From Gaiellasilicea sp963791905 (lineage in GTDB: Bacteria; Actinomycetota; Thermoleophilia; Gaiellales; Gaiellaceae), in assembly GCA_963791905.1 (NCBI GenBank), contig CAWBTX010000003.1, positions 1-64,000 of the forward strand: a stretch of DNA of 64,000 nt. The letters are read 5' to 3'. Shown here piece after piece: positions 32,527-41,685 of this stretch (position 1 is its first letter; the number at the start of each line of letters is the position of its first letter). A model generated the notes under the pieces. It saw nothing but the letters and a program-made list of their open reading frames with translations, searched no databases and was not told the DNA's origin. The position numbers and the translations under genes are program-made.

Positions 32527-33442
32527 TCAGCTGAAGACACTCAACGGCATCGTCATCCCGACGTTCCAGACCCCCGCGTCCACGATCTCGTGGATCCGGA
32601 GATCGCCCGCGAGACTGCAGAGCACGTAGGCGTCTTCTCGGGTCATGCCGTGCTCGGCGACGAGCCAGCCGATCATGTTCCGCACCGCCGTCTTCGCGCC
32701 CTCCATGAGATCGGCGTCGATGCCCATCGTGCCGTGGTGGGGGCCCGGGTCCCCCACGGCGCGCGGGACGCGGAACGACGGACCGGAGATCGGTTGCTTG
32801 CGGAGCCCGAACCGCAGCGTGGCCTGCATGGCGCACTCGATCGCGCTGACGCAGACCTCGCCGTCCCCCTGTGCCCCGTGCGAGTCCCCGCACGAGAAGA
32901 GCGCCCCCTCGCACCAGATCGGCAGCCAGAGCGTCGAGCCGACGACGAGGTGGCGGCAGTCGACGTTGCCGCCGCCCCTGTGGGGAGGGAAAGGAGTGTG
33001 CTGGCCCGGCTCGTCCGTCGGCACGCCCATCGTCCCGAGGAAGGGGTCGAGCTTGACCTCGACGCCCGAAGCGACGGTCGCCGTTGACCCGTTTCGCAGG
33101 TCGAAGATCTTCAGGAACGGCTCGGGAAAGTCGTCGGCGAGGAGGCCGAGTCCGGGGATGACCGTCGTCCACCCCCACGGGCCTGGGGTGAGCTCGAGGA
33201 CGTCCACCTCGAGCGTGTCGCCCGGCTCGGCGCCCTCGATGTAGACCGGGCCGGCCAGGTTGTAGATGGTGTCGAAGTCCCACTCCACCTCTGCGATCGT
33301 CGAGGTCTCGGCTGAGCTGTCCCTCGCCCGTGATCGGGAGGTCGAAGTGGACGACGTCACCCGGACGAATCCGGAGCGCCGGCTCCCGGCTCAGGTCCCA
33401 GTCGTGGTGGATGTGTGTCGCGTCGAGCCGGTGCTCACCCAT
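32527..33442 (-). CDS. Acetamidase/formamidase family protein (frameshifted)
   Basis: The protein belongs to the acetamidase/formamidase family (PF03069), which releases ammonia from short amides. From ATG 33442: HRLDATHIHHDWDLSREPALRIRPGDVVHFDLP, a frame change near 33320, then STIAEVEWDFDTIYNLAGPVYIEGAEPGDTLEVDVLEL, LGTMGVPTDEPGQHTPFPPHRGGGNVDCRHL, LPIWCEGALFSCGDSHGAQGDGEVCVSAIECAM and a complete C-terminus. The conserved GDxHAxQGDGEV motif reads GDSHGAQGDGEV. Joined length is about 304 residues, normal for the family. The gene is divergent from the oligopeptide ABC operon. Confidence 0.87.
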
Positions 33443-33609
33443 GGCCGCTCCTCTGCCGGATCTCGGTAAGCGTGCGAGTCTAAGCCCGGCCGGGCGCGTT
33501 GTGGCGCCCCGAGGCCGCAGGTTACTATCGGCGCACGCCGTCTGACATGTCTCCGCACCGATGTGGCGCGAGGGTCAGGTCGGAGAGAAACGAGAGGCTA
33601 GGAGGCGAC

Positions 33610-35328
33610 ATGAGCCGGATCGCAAGGATCCTCGTCGTGCTCGCGGTCATCGCCCTCGCCGCCGTCACGGCGGTGTACGCGGGCACTTCGTCGAGCAGCT
33701 CGCCGACGGAGCGCTCCGCGACGCCGACCCGGGCGGAGCTGATGGCGCAACACCGGGGCGGGACGATGAGGCTGTTGGCAAAGGCGGCCGGGGGGACACT
33801 CGACCCGCAGGTCAACTACACGCTGCAGTACTGGAACCTCTTCCAGGCCACCTACGACGGCCTGCTCGCCTTCACGAAGTCCGGCGGCGACGCCGCCTTC
33901 GAGGTCGTGCCCGACCTCGCGGAGAAGATGCCGAGGATCACGAACGGCGGCAAGACGTGGACGTTCACGCTCCGCAAGGGGATCAAGTTCTCGAACGGCA
34001 AGGAGGTCACGACGGCCGACGTGGTCGCGTCCTTCCAGCGCATCTTCAAGGTCAAGAGCCCGACCTCCGGCGGCTTCTATGCCGGGATCGTCGGTGCCGA
34101 CGCCTGCTTGAAGACGGCCGCGAGCTGCACGCTCAAGGGCGGCATCAGCGCGAACAGCGGTGCCCGCACGATCACGATCAACCTGACGGAGCCCGACCCC
34201 GAGTTCAAGTACAAGCTCGCCGTTCCGCACGCCGCGATCGTGCCGGCGACGAGCCCGTCGAAGGACGCCGGGACGACGCCGATCCCGGGCACCGGGGCGT
34301 ACTACTTCGCGTCGTACAACCCGAACAAGCAGCTCGTGATGAAGCGCAATCCGCACTTCAAGGAGTGGTCGCGGGCGGCGCAGCCCAACGGCTATCCGGA
34401 TGAGATCACCGAGTCGTTCGGCCTCACGACCGAGGCGCAGATCACCGCGATCCAGAACGGCCAGGCGGACTGGACGCTCGAGCAGCCGCCGGCGGACCGG
34501 CTCGGCGAGCTCAGCACGAAGTATGCGAGCCAGGTTCATGTCAACACGCTGACGGCGTTCTGGTACGTCCCGATGAACACCAACCTGGCCCCCTTCAACA
34601 ACGAGAAGGCCCGCCGGGCCGTGGCGTACGCGGTCGACCGCAACGCCGCCGTCAAGATCTTCGGCGGACCGAGGCTCGCCACGCCGTCGTGCCAGGTGCT
34701 GCCTCCTGGCTTCCCCGGCCACAAGCAGTACTGCCCGTACACGAAGAACCCGGGCTCGAACAAGTGGACGGCTCCCGACCTCGCCAAGGCGAAGCTGCTC
34801 GTCAAGCAGTCGGGCACGGCCGGCCAGAAGGTGACGGTGCTCACGCCGGATGACGAGGTCAACAAGGCGATGGGCGTCTACCTCCAGAGCGTGCTCAACC
34901 AGATCGGCTACAAGGCAGCGGTCAAGCCGATCTCCGGGAACATCTTCTTCACCTACGTCCAGAACACGAAGAACAAGGTGCAGATCAACGTCCAGCAGTG
35001 GTACCAGGACTACCCGGCTGCCTCGGACTTCCTCTACATCCTCTTCGGCTGCGAGAACTTCCACCCCGGCAGCGACTCGAGCATCAACATCGCCGGCTTC
35101 TGCGACAAGAAGATCAACGCGCTGATGCACAAGGCGCTCGATCTTGGCTCGACGAACGAGGCGTCGGCGAACGCGCTGTGGGCGAGGATCGACCGGATGG
35201 TGACGGACAAGGCGCCGATGGCGACGCTGTTCACCCCGAAGCACGTCGACTTCGTGTCGAAGCGCGTCGGCAACTTCACCTTCAGCAAGCAGTTCTACTG
35301 GCTGGTCGACCAGTCATGGGTCAAGTAG
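33610..35328 (+). CDS. ABC oligopeptide-type extracellular substrate-binding protein
   Basis: The 572-residue family 5 solute-binding protein starts at ATG 33610 with TAGGAGG upstream and a Sec signal (RILVVLAVIALAAVTAVYA). Family text includes GTLDPQVNYTLQYWNLFQATYDGLLAF (about residues 60-86), PDLAEKMPRITNGGKTWTFTLRKGIKFSNGKEVTTADVVASFQRIF (about 101-146), GTGAYYFASYNPNKQLVMKRNPHF (about 227-250) and the C-terminal WARIDRMVTDKAPMATLFTP. It has no lipobox Cys. It leads a five-gene peptide import operon and delivers di- or oligopeptides or similar solutes to the permeases. The upstream 167 bases must hold the operon promoter; I see no clear consensus. Confidence 0.92.
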   Translation: MSRIARILVVLAVIALAAVTAVYAGTSSSSSPTERSATPTRAELMAQHRGGTMRLLAKAAGGTLDPQVNYTLQYWNLFQATYDGLLAFTKSGGDAAFEVVPDLAEKMPRITNGGKTWTFTLRKGIKFSNGKEVTTADVVASFQRIFKVKSPTSGGFYAGIVGADACLKTAASCTLKGGISANSGARTITINLTEPDPEFKYKLAVPHAAIVPATSPSKDAGTTPIPGTGAYYFASYNPNKQLVMKRNPHFKEWSRAAQPNGYPDEITESFGLTTEAQITAIQNGQADWTLEQPPADRLGELSTKYASQVHVNTLTAFWYVPMNTNLAPFNNEKARRAVAYAVDRNAAVKIFGGPRLATPSCQVLPPGFPGHKQYCPYTKNPGSNKWTAPDLAKAKLLVKQSGTAGQKVTVLTPDDEVNKAMGVYLQSVLNQIGYKAAVKPISGNIFFTYVQNTKNKVQINVQQWYQDYPAASDFLYILFGCENFHPGSDSSINIAGFCDKKINALMHKALDLGSTNEASANALWARIDRMVTDKAPMATLFTPKHVDFVSKRVGNFTFSKQFYWLVDQSWVK

Positions 35329-35336
35329 GAACTCGA

Positions 35337-35366
35337 GTGGGGGCCGGGCCTCGGTCCGGCCCCCAC
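35337..35366 (+). terminator. GC-rich hairpin between the binding-protein and permease genes
   Basis: GTGGGGGCCGG (35337-35347) is perfectly complementary to CCGGCCCCCAC (35356-35366) around an 8-base loop. It lies 9 bases after the binding-protein stop and 11 bases before the permease ATG, with no T-run. It could stabilise the binding-protein mRNA or partly terminate transcription, giving more binding protein than permease. Confidence 0.6.
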
Positions 35367-35377
35367 ACTGCCTCCCG

Positions 35378-36418
35378 ATGAGCGAGGCGCTCGCCGCCGG
35401 GCCCTCGCCCCAAACGGCGACGGCCGACACCGCCGGCGCCGCCCCGTGGACGCTCGCCCGGCGGCGGCTCCGCCGGAACCGGATCGCCATGGTGATGCTC
35501 GGCGTGCTCGTCCTGATCGTCCTGCTCTCGCTCGCGGCGCCGCTCTACGCCGAGCACATCGCCCACACGGACCCGTTCACCTCGAACCTCGACGGCACGA
35601 CCGTCGTCGACGGGGAGACCGTCCCGGTGATGCAGGAGCAAACCGAGGGTCTCGGGCTGGGCGTGACGCCGATCGGGCCGACGTGGGACCCCGCGCACTA
35701 CTTTCTCGGCGCCGACAACCAGGGACGCGATGTCGCGGCGCGGCTGCTCTACGGCGGCCGCAACTCGCTCCTGATCGGGATCTCCGCGGCCTTGCTGACG
35801 TGCCTGTTCGGAACGCTCATCGGCCTGGCCGCCGGCTTCTTCGGCGGCATCGTCGACGGAGTGCTGTCCCGCTTGCTCGACGTCGTCTGGGCGTTCCCCG
35901 TCTACCTGTTCGCGATCTGCCTCTCGACGGTGCTCATCACCCAGAGCCTCGGCGTCGGGCCGCTCAAGCTCGAGGCAGGGAGTCTCGCCCTGCCGATCTT
36001 CATCATCGGGATCGTCTACATCCCGTACGTCGGCCGCTCGGTCCGGGGCGAGGTGCTGTCGCTCCGGCAGCGTGAGTTCGTCGAGGCGGCGATCGGGCTC
36101 GGCGCGTCTTCGTGGAGGCTGCTCTGGAGCGACATCCTCCCGAACGTGCTGACGACCGTGATCGTCCTGTTCCCGCTCATGATCGCGCTCGCGATGCTCA
36201 CGGAGGCTGCGCTCTCGTTCCTCTCGATCGGAGTGCAGCCGCCCGACGCGAGCTGGGGGACGATCATCCTCGACGGCCAGGGGCTGCTCTACACGCGTCC
36301 CTGGGTCGCCATCGCGCCCGGCATTGCGATCGCAGTCACCGTCCTGGCGTTGAACGTGCTCGGCGACGGAATCCGTGACGCGCTCGACCCGCGCGCGAAG
36401 CACCGAACGGCTCGCTGA
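35378..36418 (+). CDS. ABC peptide permease, DppC/OppC type
   Basis: The 346-residue inner-membrane permease has the OppC-type N-terminal cytoplasmic segment (TLARRRLRRNRIAMVMLGVLVLIVLLSLAAPL), the motif LGADNQGRDVAARLLYGGRNSLLIG (about residues 109-133), six helices, and the EAA loop REFVEAAIGLGASSWRLLWSDILPN (about 231-255) that contacts the ATPases. The ending PGIAIAVTVLALNVLGDGIRDALDPR is typical. A 65-residue loop after the first helix (HTDPFTSNLDGTTVVDGE...) is longer than average. Its TGA overlaps the ATG of the next permease (TGATG at 36416-36420). Confidence 0.92.
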   Translation: MSEALAAGPSPQTATADTAGAAPWTLARRRLRRNRIAMVMLGVLVLIVLLSLAAPLYAEHIAHTDPFTSNLDGTTVVDGETVPVMQEQTEGLGLGVTPIGPTWDPAHYFLGADNQGRDVAARLLYGGRNSLLIGISAALLTCLFGTLIGLAAGFFGGIVDGVLSRLLDVVWAFPVYLFAICLSTVLITQSLGVGPLKLEAGSLALPIFIIGIVYIPYVGRSVRGEVLSLRQREFVEAAIGLGASSWRLLWSDILPNVLTTVIVLFPLMIALAMLTEAALSFLSIGVQPPDASWGTIILDGQGLLYTRPWVAIAPGIAIAVTVLALNVLGDGIRDALDPRAKHRTAR

Positions 36419-37389
36419 TGCTCCGGTTCGTCGCGAGACGGATGCTCTCGACGGTGCTCGCCATGTTCGCGATCAGCGTGCTCGTCTTCCTCATCTTCTT
36501 CTGGACGCCGGGCGTCGACCCGGCGGCGCGCATCGCCGGGCGCAACGCGGATCAGGAGACCCTGCGCGCCGTGCGCCACGACTTCGGCCTCGACCGACCG
36601 CTGCCGGTCCAGTACGGGCTGTTGATGAAGAAGCTCTTCATCACGCGGGATCTCGAGTCCTACGTGAACCGCGGTGCAAAGGTGATCCCGCAGGTCGTCG
36701 AGGCCGCACCCACGACGATCTCCCTCGTGGTGGGCGCGGCGTTGATCTGGGTCGTCACGAGCATCTTCATGGGCGTTCTGGCCGCCGTGTTTCGCGGCTC
36801 GCCTCTCGACGCCACGCTCATGATCATCGGCCTGATCGGCATCTCGATGCCGGTCTTCTGGCTCGGCGAGGTCGTGAACCTCCTGAGCCAGAGCCGTCTC
36901 CACGACACGTTCCTCTTCTCCTGGGTGCCGCCGCTCGGCTACACGCCGCTGACCGAGTCCCCGTTCGGCTGGTTCAAGTCGTTGCTCCTGCCGTGGCTGA
37001 CGTTGTCGGTTCTCTACGCCGGCATCTACGCCCGCCTCCTCCGCTCGTCGATGGTCGAGTCGCAGGAGCAGGACTACGTGCGCACGGCCTACGCCAAGGG
37101 TCTGACCGAGCGCCGCGTCCTCGTGCGCCATTCGCTCCGCACCTCGCTCATCGCCTACTTCAGCATCTTCGGTCTCGACTTCGGAGCGCTCGTCGGCGGC
37201 GCCGCCCTGCTCACCGAAGTGGTCTTCGGCCTGCAAGGCGTCGGCAAGCTGACGTATGACTCGCTCCAGAACTTCGACCTGCCGCTGATCATGGCGACCG
37301 TCATGTACGCCGCGTTCTTCGTCATCCTGGCCAACGCGCTCATCGATCTCCTCTACGCGTGGCTCGACCCGCGGGTGCGCGTTGTCTGA
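36418..37389 (+). CDS. ABC peptide permease, DppB/OppB type
   Basis: The 323-residue permease begins MLRFVARRMLSTVLAMFAISVLVFLIFF, the characteristic OppB first helix, followed by the periplasmic FGLDRPLPVQYGLLMKKLF region, helices TTISLVVGAALIWVVTSIFMGVLAAVF and MIIGLIGISMPVFWLGEVVNLL, and the EAA loop EQDYVRTAYAKGLTERRVLVRHSLRTSLI (about residues 220-248). It ends in LIDLLYAWLDPRVRVV. The usual order is OppB before OppC; here it is reversed. It overlaps the following ATPase gene, whose TTG start is at 37382. Confidence 0.92.
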   Translation: MLRFVARRMLSTVLAMFAISVLVFLIFFWTPGVDPAARIAGRNADQETLRAVRHDFGLDRPLPVQYGLLMKKLFITRDLESYVNRGAKVIPQVVEAAPTTISLVVGAALIWVVTSIFMGVLAAVFRGSPLDATLMIIGLIGISMPVFWLGEVVNLLSQSRLHDTFLFSWVPPLGYTPLTESPFGWFKSLLLPWLTLSVLYAGIYARLLRSSMVESQEQDYVRTAYAKGLTERRVLVRHSLRTSLIAYFSIFGLDFGALVGGAALLTEVVFGLQGVGKLTYDSLQNFDLPLIMATVMYAAFFVILANALIDLLYAWLDPRVRVV

Positions 37390-38422
37390 GTCGACTGCGG
37401 CTCCACTGCTCGAGGTGCGCAATCTGAGCGTGTCGTTCACGACCGAGGACGGCATCGTCCAGGCCGTGGACGACCTCTCGTTGAGCGTGGCCGCCGGCGA
37501 GGTGCTCGGGGTCGTCGGCGAGTCCGGCTCCGGCAAGACCGTCTCGATGATGGCGGTGATGCGGCTGATCCGAGATCCGAACGCGATCATCAGCGGTCAG
37601 GTGCTCTTCCGCGGCCGCGATCTGATGGGGCTGTCGAAGAAGGCGATCCGATCCGTCCGTGGCGGGGAGATCGCGATGATCTTCCAGGACCCGATGACCG
37701 CTCTCACGCCTGTCTACACGGTCGGCTGGCAGATCGAAGAGCAGATCCGTGCGCACCAGCGGATGTCGCGCGCTCGGGCGCGTGCACGGTCGATCGAGCT
37801 GCTCGAGGAGGTGGGCATACCCAACGCGGCGCGGCGTGTCGACGAGTACCCACATCAATTCTCGGGCGGCATGCGACAGCGCGTGATGATCGCGATGGCC
37901 CTCTCCTGCAACCCGCCCCTGCTCATCGCCGACGAGCCGACGACCGCGCTCGACGTCACCATCCAGGCGCAGATTCTCGAGCTGATGAAGCGCCTGCAAC
38001 GCGATCACGGCTCCGCAATCGTCCTCATCACGCACGACATGGGCGTCGTCGGCGAGCTGGCGGAGCGGATCGTCGTCATGTACGCGGGCAGGGTCGTCGA
38101 GGAGGCGCCCAAGACGCGCCTCTTCCGAGATCCGCAACACCCCTACACCTGGGGGCTGCTCGGGTCCATGCCGCGGATCGACCGGCCTCGCCAGAGGCGT
38201 CTGGTCGCGATCCCGGGTGCGCCGCCGTCTCCTCTGGAGCACGTCGAGGGGTGCCGCTTCGCGCCCCGCTGCCCACACCGCTTCGGCCGCTGCGCCACCC
38301 GGCCCGAGCTCCGCGAGCGGGCTGCCGCGGGGCATCTGGACGCCTGCCACCTCGACCCCACAGTCCGGCCCGCATTGAGATCACGCTCCCCGCTGACCGA
38401 GGCAGACCGGGAGAGCGCATGA
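37382..38422 (+). CDS. ABC peptide transporter ATPase, DppD/OppD type
   Basis: The 346-residue ATPase starts at TTG 37382 inside the end of the permease gene. It has Walker A GESGSGKT (about residues 46-53), Q-loop FQDPMTALTP, signature FSGGMRQR, Walker B LLIADEPTTALD and switch His ITHDMG. The C-terminal extension carries the OppD/F cysteine pattern CRFAPRCPHRFGRC near 290-303, which in relatives binds an iron-sulfur or structural site. It forms a heterodimer with the next ATPase. TGA 38420-38422 overlaps the next ATG. Confidence 0.93.
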   Translation: MSESTAAPLLEVRNLSVSFTTEDGIVQAVDDLSLSVAAGEVLGVVGESGSGKTVSMMAVMRLIRDPNAIISGQVLFRGRDLMGLSKKAIRSVRGGEIAMIFQDPMTALTPVYTVGWQIEEQIRAHQRMSRARARARSIELLEEVGIPNAARRVDEYPHQFSGGMRQRVMIAMALSCNPPLLIADEPTTALDVTIQAQILELMKRLQRDHGSAIVLITHDMGVVGELAERIVVMYAGRVVEEAPKTRLFRDPQHPYTWGLLGSMPRIDRPRQRRLVAIPGAPPSPLEHVEGCRFAPRCPHRFGRCATRPELRERAAAGHLDACHLDPTVRPALRSRSPLTEADRESA

Positions 38423-39468
38423 GCGACGCGGCGACGCCGCTGATCGCCACCCACGATCTCGTCAAGCACTTTCCCGTCCGCTCCAGCTCGTTCGGACGAA
38501 GGGAGGTCGGGCTCGTGCACGCGGTCGACGGCATCTCCCTCGAGGTGCAGCGCGGCGAGACGCTCGGCGTCGTCGGCGAGTCCGGCTGCGGCAAGTCGAC
38601 GCTCGGCCGGCTGCTCGTGCGCCTCCATGCGCCGACGAGCGGAACGATCGTCTTCGACGGGACCGACATCACGACACTGTCCCGCAACGAGCTGCGGCCG
38701 TTCCGGCGGGAGATGCAGATGGTCTTCCAGGACCCGTATGCCTCGCTGAACCCGCGCAAGCGAGTCGGCCAGATCGTCGGCGACCCGCTCCGCATCCACA
38801 AGCGAGGCTCGTCCGCGCAGAGACGGGAGAGCGTGCTCCAACTGCTCGAGGTGGTCGGCCTCTCCCCCTCTCACATCAACCGGTATCCGCACGAGTTCTC
38901 CGGCGGGCAGCGGCAGCGGATCGGCGTCGCCCGCGCACTCGCGCTGAATCCGTCGTTGATCGTCGCCGACGAGCCCGTGTCGGCGCTCGACGTCTCGATC
39001 CAGGCACAAGTGGTGAACCTGCTCGACGACCTCCAGGACGACTTCGGGCTCACCTACGTGTTCATCGCGCACGACCTCGGCGTCATCCGCCACGTCTCCG
39101 ATCGGATCGCCGTGATGTATCTCGGGGTGGTGGTCGAGACAGCGCCCGCCGACGCGCTCTATGAGCGTCCGATCCATCCCTACACAGAGGCGCTTCTCTC
39201 CGCGATTCCGGTCATCGAGACGGAGGAGCCCAGTGGCCCTCGTCGCAAGCGGATCGTCCTGGAGGGAGAGGTGCCGAGCCCGATCGACCCGCCACGTGCG
39301 TGCCGCTTCCATCCGCGCTGCCGGTACGCGACCGAGATCTGCCGCATCGAGCGCCCGCCGCTCGCCGACTACGGGAACGGGCGGTCCGCCGCCTGCCATC
39401 ACCCGCTGAGCGGAGCGACGCCACTCGCCGGCTCGGCAGCCGACGTAAACGCCGACCAAGGAGGCTGA
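38419..39468 (+). CDS. ABC peptide transporter ATPase, DppF/OppF type
   Basis: From ATG 38419 the 349-residue product reads MSDAATPLIATHDLVKHFPV, then Walker A GESGCGKST, FQDPYASLNPRKRVGQIV, signature FSGGQRQR, Walker B LIVADEPVSALD, switch His IAHDLG and the C-terminal cluster CRFHPRCRYATEIC. This is the second ATPase of the peptide importer. The frame is open upstream to 38251, but the overlap with the preceding stop (ATGA) and the conserved N-terminus set the start. It is followed after one base by a hydrolase in the same operon. Confidence 0.93.
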   Translation: MSDAATPLIATHDLVKHFPVRSSSFGRREVGLVHAVDGISLEVQRGETLGVVGESGCGKSTLGRLLVRLHAPTSGTIVFDGTDITTLSRNELRPFRREMQMVFQDPYASLNPRKRVGQIVGDPLRIHKRGSSAQRRESVLQLLEVVGLSPSHINRYPHEFSGGQRQRIGVARALALNPSLIVADEPVSALDVSIQAQVVNLLDDLQDDFGLTYVFIAHDLGVIRHVSDRIAVMYLGVVVETAPADALYERPIHPYTEALLSAIPVIETEEPSGPRRKRIVLEGEVPSPIDPPRACRFHPRCRYATEICRIERPPLADYGNGRSAACHHPLSGATPLAGSAADVNADQGG

Positions 39469-39469
39469 G

Positions 39470-40363
39470 ATGAACGACGGCGAAGGACGGATGGCCTGGA
39501 ACGGATACGAGACGTGGTACCGCGTCGTCGGCGACCTCGATCCCGGCGCCGAGCGCACGCCCATCGTGATCTGCCACGGAGGCCCAGGAGCCTCACACGA
39601 CTACTGCGAGCCGATCGCCGACCTCAGCAGGTTCGGACGTGCGTGCGTCCTCTACGACCAGGTCGGCTGCGGCAAGAGCACACACCTCCCCGACGCGCCG
39701 GAGGAGTTCTGGACGCCGCCGTTGTTCAAGGACGAGCTCGCCCGGCTGACGCGACACCTGGGTGTCGCCGACCGGTACGCCGTCGTCGGACAGTCCTGGG
39801 GCGGCATGCTGGCCATGGAGTACGCGCTCGACCATCCGTCCGGGCTCCGCGCCATCGTCGTCGCCGACTCGCCGGCAAGCATCCCGCTCTGGGTCCAGGA
39901 GGCGAATCGCCTGCGGGAGGATCTGCCGACCGAGGTGCAGGCGACCCTCGTCCGGCACGAGGAGGCCGGCACGACCGGCGACCCCGAGTACGAGGCAGCG
40001 GTCAGGGTCTATTACGACCGCCATCTCTGCCGCGTGCCATGGCCGGACTGCGTCCAGCGCAGCTTCGACCAGATCGACGAGGACCCGACCGTCTACCACA
40101 CGATGAACGGGCCGAGCGAGTTCCACTGCGTCGGGTCGCTCAAGACGTGGGACATCACCGAGCGCCTGCACGAGATCACGACCCCCACCCTGCTCGTCTC
40201 GGGCCGGCACGACGAGGCCACACCGTTCATCGTCGAGCAGATCCACGAGCGCATTCCGGGCGCGGAGTGGGCGCTGTTCGACGACTCGAGCCACATGCCG
40301 CACGTCGAGGAGCCGGAGGCCTTCCTCGAGCGCGTCGAGGCCTTTCTGCGAACGGTCGACTGA
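39470..40363 (+). CDS. Proline-iminopeptidase-family alpha/beta hydrolase (S33)
   Basis: The 297-residue protein has the S33 hallmarks: oxyanion HGGPGASHDYCEP (about residues 36-48), YDQVGCGKSTHLP (about 62-74), nucleophile elbow VVGQSWGGMLAMEYAL (about 105-120; Ser), Asp in LLVSGRHDEATPF (about 242-254) and His in SHMPHVEEPEAF (about 276-287). Members release N-terminal proline or other amino acids from peptides or amides. The ATG at 39470 follows an AAGGAGG site and lies one base after the ATPase stop, so the importer and this cytoplasmic hydrolase are made together, implying use of the imported peptide. Confidence 0.9.
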   Translation: MNDGEGRMAWNGYETWYRVVGDLDPGAERTPIVICHGGPGASHDYCEPIADLSRFGRACVLYDQVGCGKSTHLPDAPEEFWTPPLFKDELARLTRHLGVADRYAVVGQSWGGMLAMEYALDHPSGLRAIVVADSPASIPLWVQEANRLREDLPTEVQATLVRHEEAGTTGDPEYEAAVRVYYDRHLCRVPWPDCVQRSFDQIDEDPTVYHTMNGPSEFHCVGSLKTWDITERLHEITTPTLLVSGRHDEATPFIVEQIHERIPGAEWALFDDSSHMPHVEEPEAFLERVEAFLRTVD

Positions 40364-40368
40364 CCCAG

Positions 40369-40393
40369 GCCGGGGCCGCCGAGGCGGCCCGGC
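40369..40393. terminator. Bidirectional GC-rich hairpin between convergent genes
   Basis: GCCGGGGCCGCC (40369-40380) pairs with GGCGGCCCGGC (40383-40393) with one bulged G. It fills the 33-base gap between the plus-strand peptidase stop (40363) and the minus-strand ATPase stop (40397), the expected place for a shared terminator. No T-run is present. Confidence 0.6.
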
Positions 40394-40396
40394 GTG

Positions 40397-41629
40397 TCAG
40401 GCGAGATCCTTGTACCGGACGGCCCCTTCGGAGAGCCCGCGCATGAGCACGTACGGCTGCAGCAGTGGATTCTCGAATCGGTAACGGCGAGCGCCCACGC
40501 CCTCGTGCTTCTCGAGCACCGGCCCGCGGGCCTCGGCGGACATCCGGTCGAGGTGCCTCGCGAAGGTCAGCGGCTTGCACGGCCGGCCGAGGATCTTGCT
40601 CAGCGGCTCGCTGACCTCCTCGGCGCCGAAGAACCCGTATTCGTCCTCGCCCGCGAGCGCGCACGCGAGGAGCACCTGCGGATACAGCGCATCGCCCTTC
40701 GCGGTCGTCGCGCGCCGATAGGCCTCGACGACGCTCCCTTGCGCCCGCGCGACCGCCCGTTCGACTGCGGAGTCCACGTCGCGCACGCCGACCCCGGCGC
40801 GGTAGTCCGAGAGAGCGGCCCGCGCTGCGAGCTGGGTGAGGAGCTGCGTGTAGTGCGGCAGGCCCTGGGAGACCGTCGTCACCTTGGTGAGCGCCGTCGG
40901 CGCGATGGTCATTCGCGCGCCAGCGAGGCCGGTCGTCGCGATCTCGGCCAGCTCGTCGCGCGACATCCGCGGCATGTGGATCTGCACGAGTGCCCGCTCG
41001 ATCGAGCGATGCTCCTGGATCAGGCCGGCGACGCTGTCGGCGACGCCGATGAGGACGATCGTGGCCGGGACGACCCGGTCCGACAGCGCCTTGATCGTGT
41101 CGGCGAAGCGGACGCCGGCGTCGGCATCACGCAGCCGGTCGAACTCGTCGAGGAAGACTGCGATCGGCTGATGCTTTCCCATCCGCTGCAGGACGGTGCG
41201 GACGGCATCGGGCGTGACGTCCTTCTTGCCGAGCGCATTCGCGCCCGTCTCGAGCGTCTCCTCCTCGGCGTCCGCGAACCCGAACGTCTGGCGGGTCTTG
41301 CGGAAGCCGACCTCTCCGAGCGCCTTGCGCCAGACGCTCGAGAAGTCGTCGCTGACGTCGCAGGTGGCGCGCGCCGTCAGCACGTTCGCGCTTTCGAGCA
41401 GCTCGGCCGTGACGACGGCCAGCGAGGTCTTGCCGACGCCGCGCTCCCCGTAGACGACGGCGTGCTGCCCGGGCTGGGCGACGACCGAGAAGATCTCGCT
41501 GATCTGCTCGGCGCGACCCGAGAAGAGGCTGCGCCGGTCGATCGGCGCGGACGGACGGAACCCGTCGGCGACGCGCTGCATCCGATCGAGCAGCTCCTGC
41601 TCGCTCATCTTTCCGCGCGCTGCCGGCAT
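40397..41629 (-). CDS. AAA ATPase (Orc1/Cdc6-like architecture)
   Basis: The 410-residue protein has a P-loop GERGVGKTS (residues 61-69), Walker B IAVFLDEFDRL (about 156-166), sensor 1-like TIVLIGVADSV (about 192-202), an arginine-finger region HRSIERALVQIHMPRMSRDELAEIA (about 211-235) and a C-terminal winged-helix-like domain (AYRRATTAKGDALYPQVLLACAL; KPLTFARHLDRMSAE). The order matches AAA_16/Orc1-type ATPases. The bacterial role is unknown; NTP-driven remodelling or DNA binding is possible. ATG 41629 or 41608 can be the start. It is divergent from the rhodanese gene with only 56 bases between. Confidence 0.75.
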   Translation of the reverse strand: MPAARGKMSEQELLDRMQRVADGFRPSAPIDRRSLFSGRAEQISEIFSVVAQPGQHAVVYGERGVGKTSLAVVTAELLESANVLTARATCDVSDDFSSVWRKALGEVGFRKTRQTFGFADAEEETLETGANALGKKDVTPDAVRTVLQRMGKHQPIAVFLDEFDRLRDADAGVRFADTIKALSDRVVPATIVLIGVADSVAGLIQEHRSIERALVQIHMPRMSRDELAEIATTGLAGARMTIAPTALTKVTTVSQGLPHYTQLLTQLAARAALSDYRAGVGVRDVDSAVERAVARAQGSVVEAYRRATTAKGDALYPQVLLACALAGEDEYGFFGAEEVSEPLSKILGRPCKPLTFARHLDRMSAEARGPVLEKHEGVGARRYRFENPLLQPYVLMRGLSEGAVRYKDLA

Positions 41630-41685
41630 CCGCAGCGTCAGCGTAGTGCCCCGGAGCGCGGCGGTGCAGGTGGCACACTCCGAGG

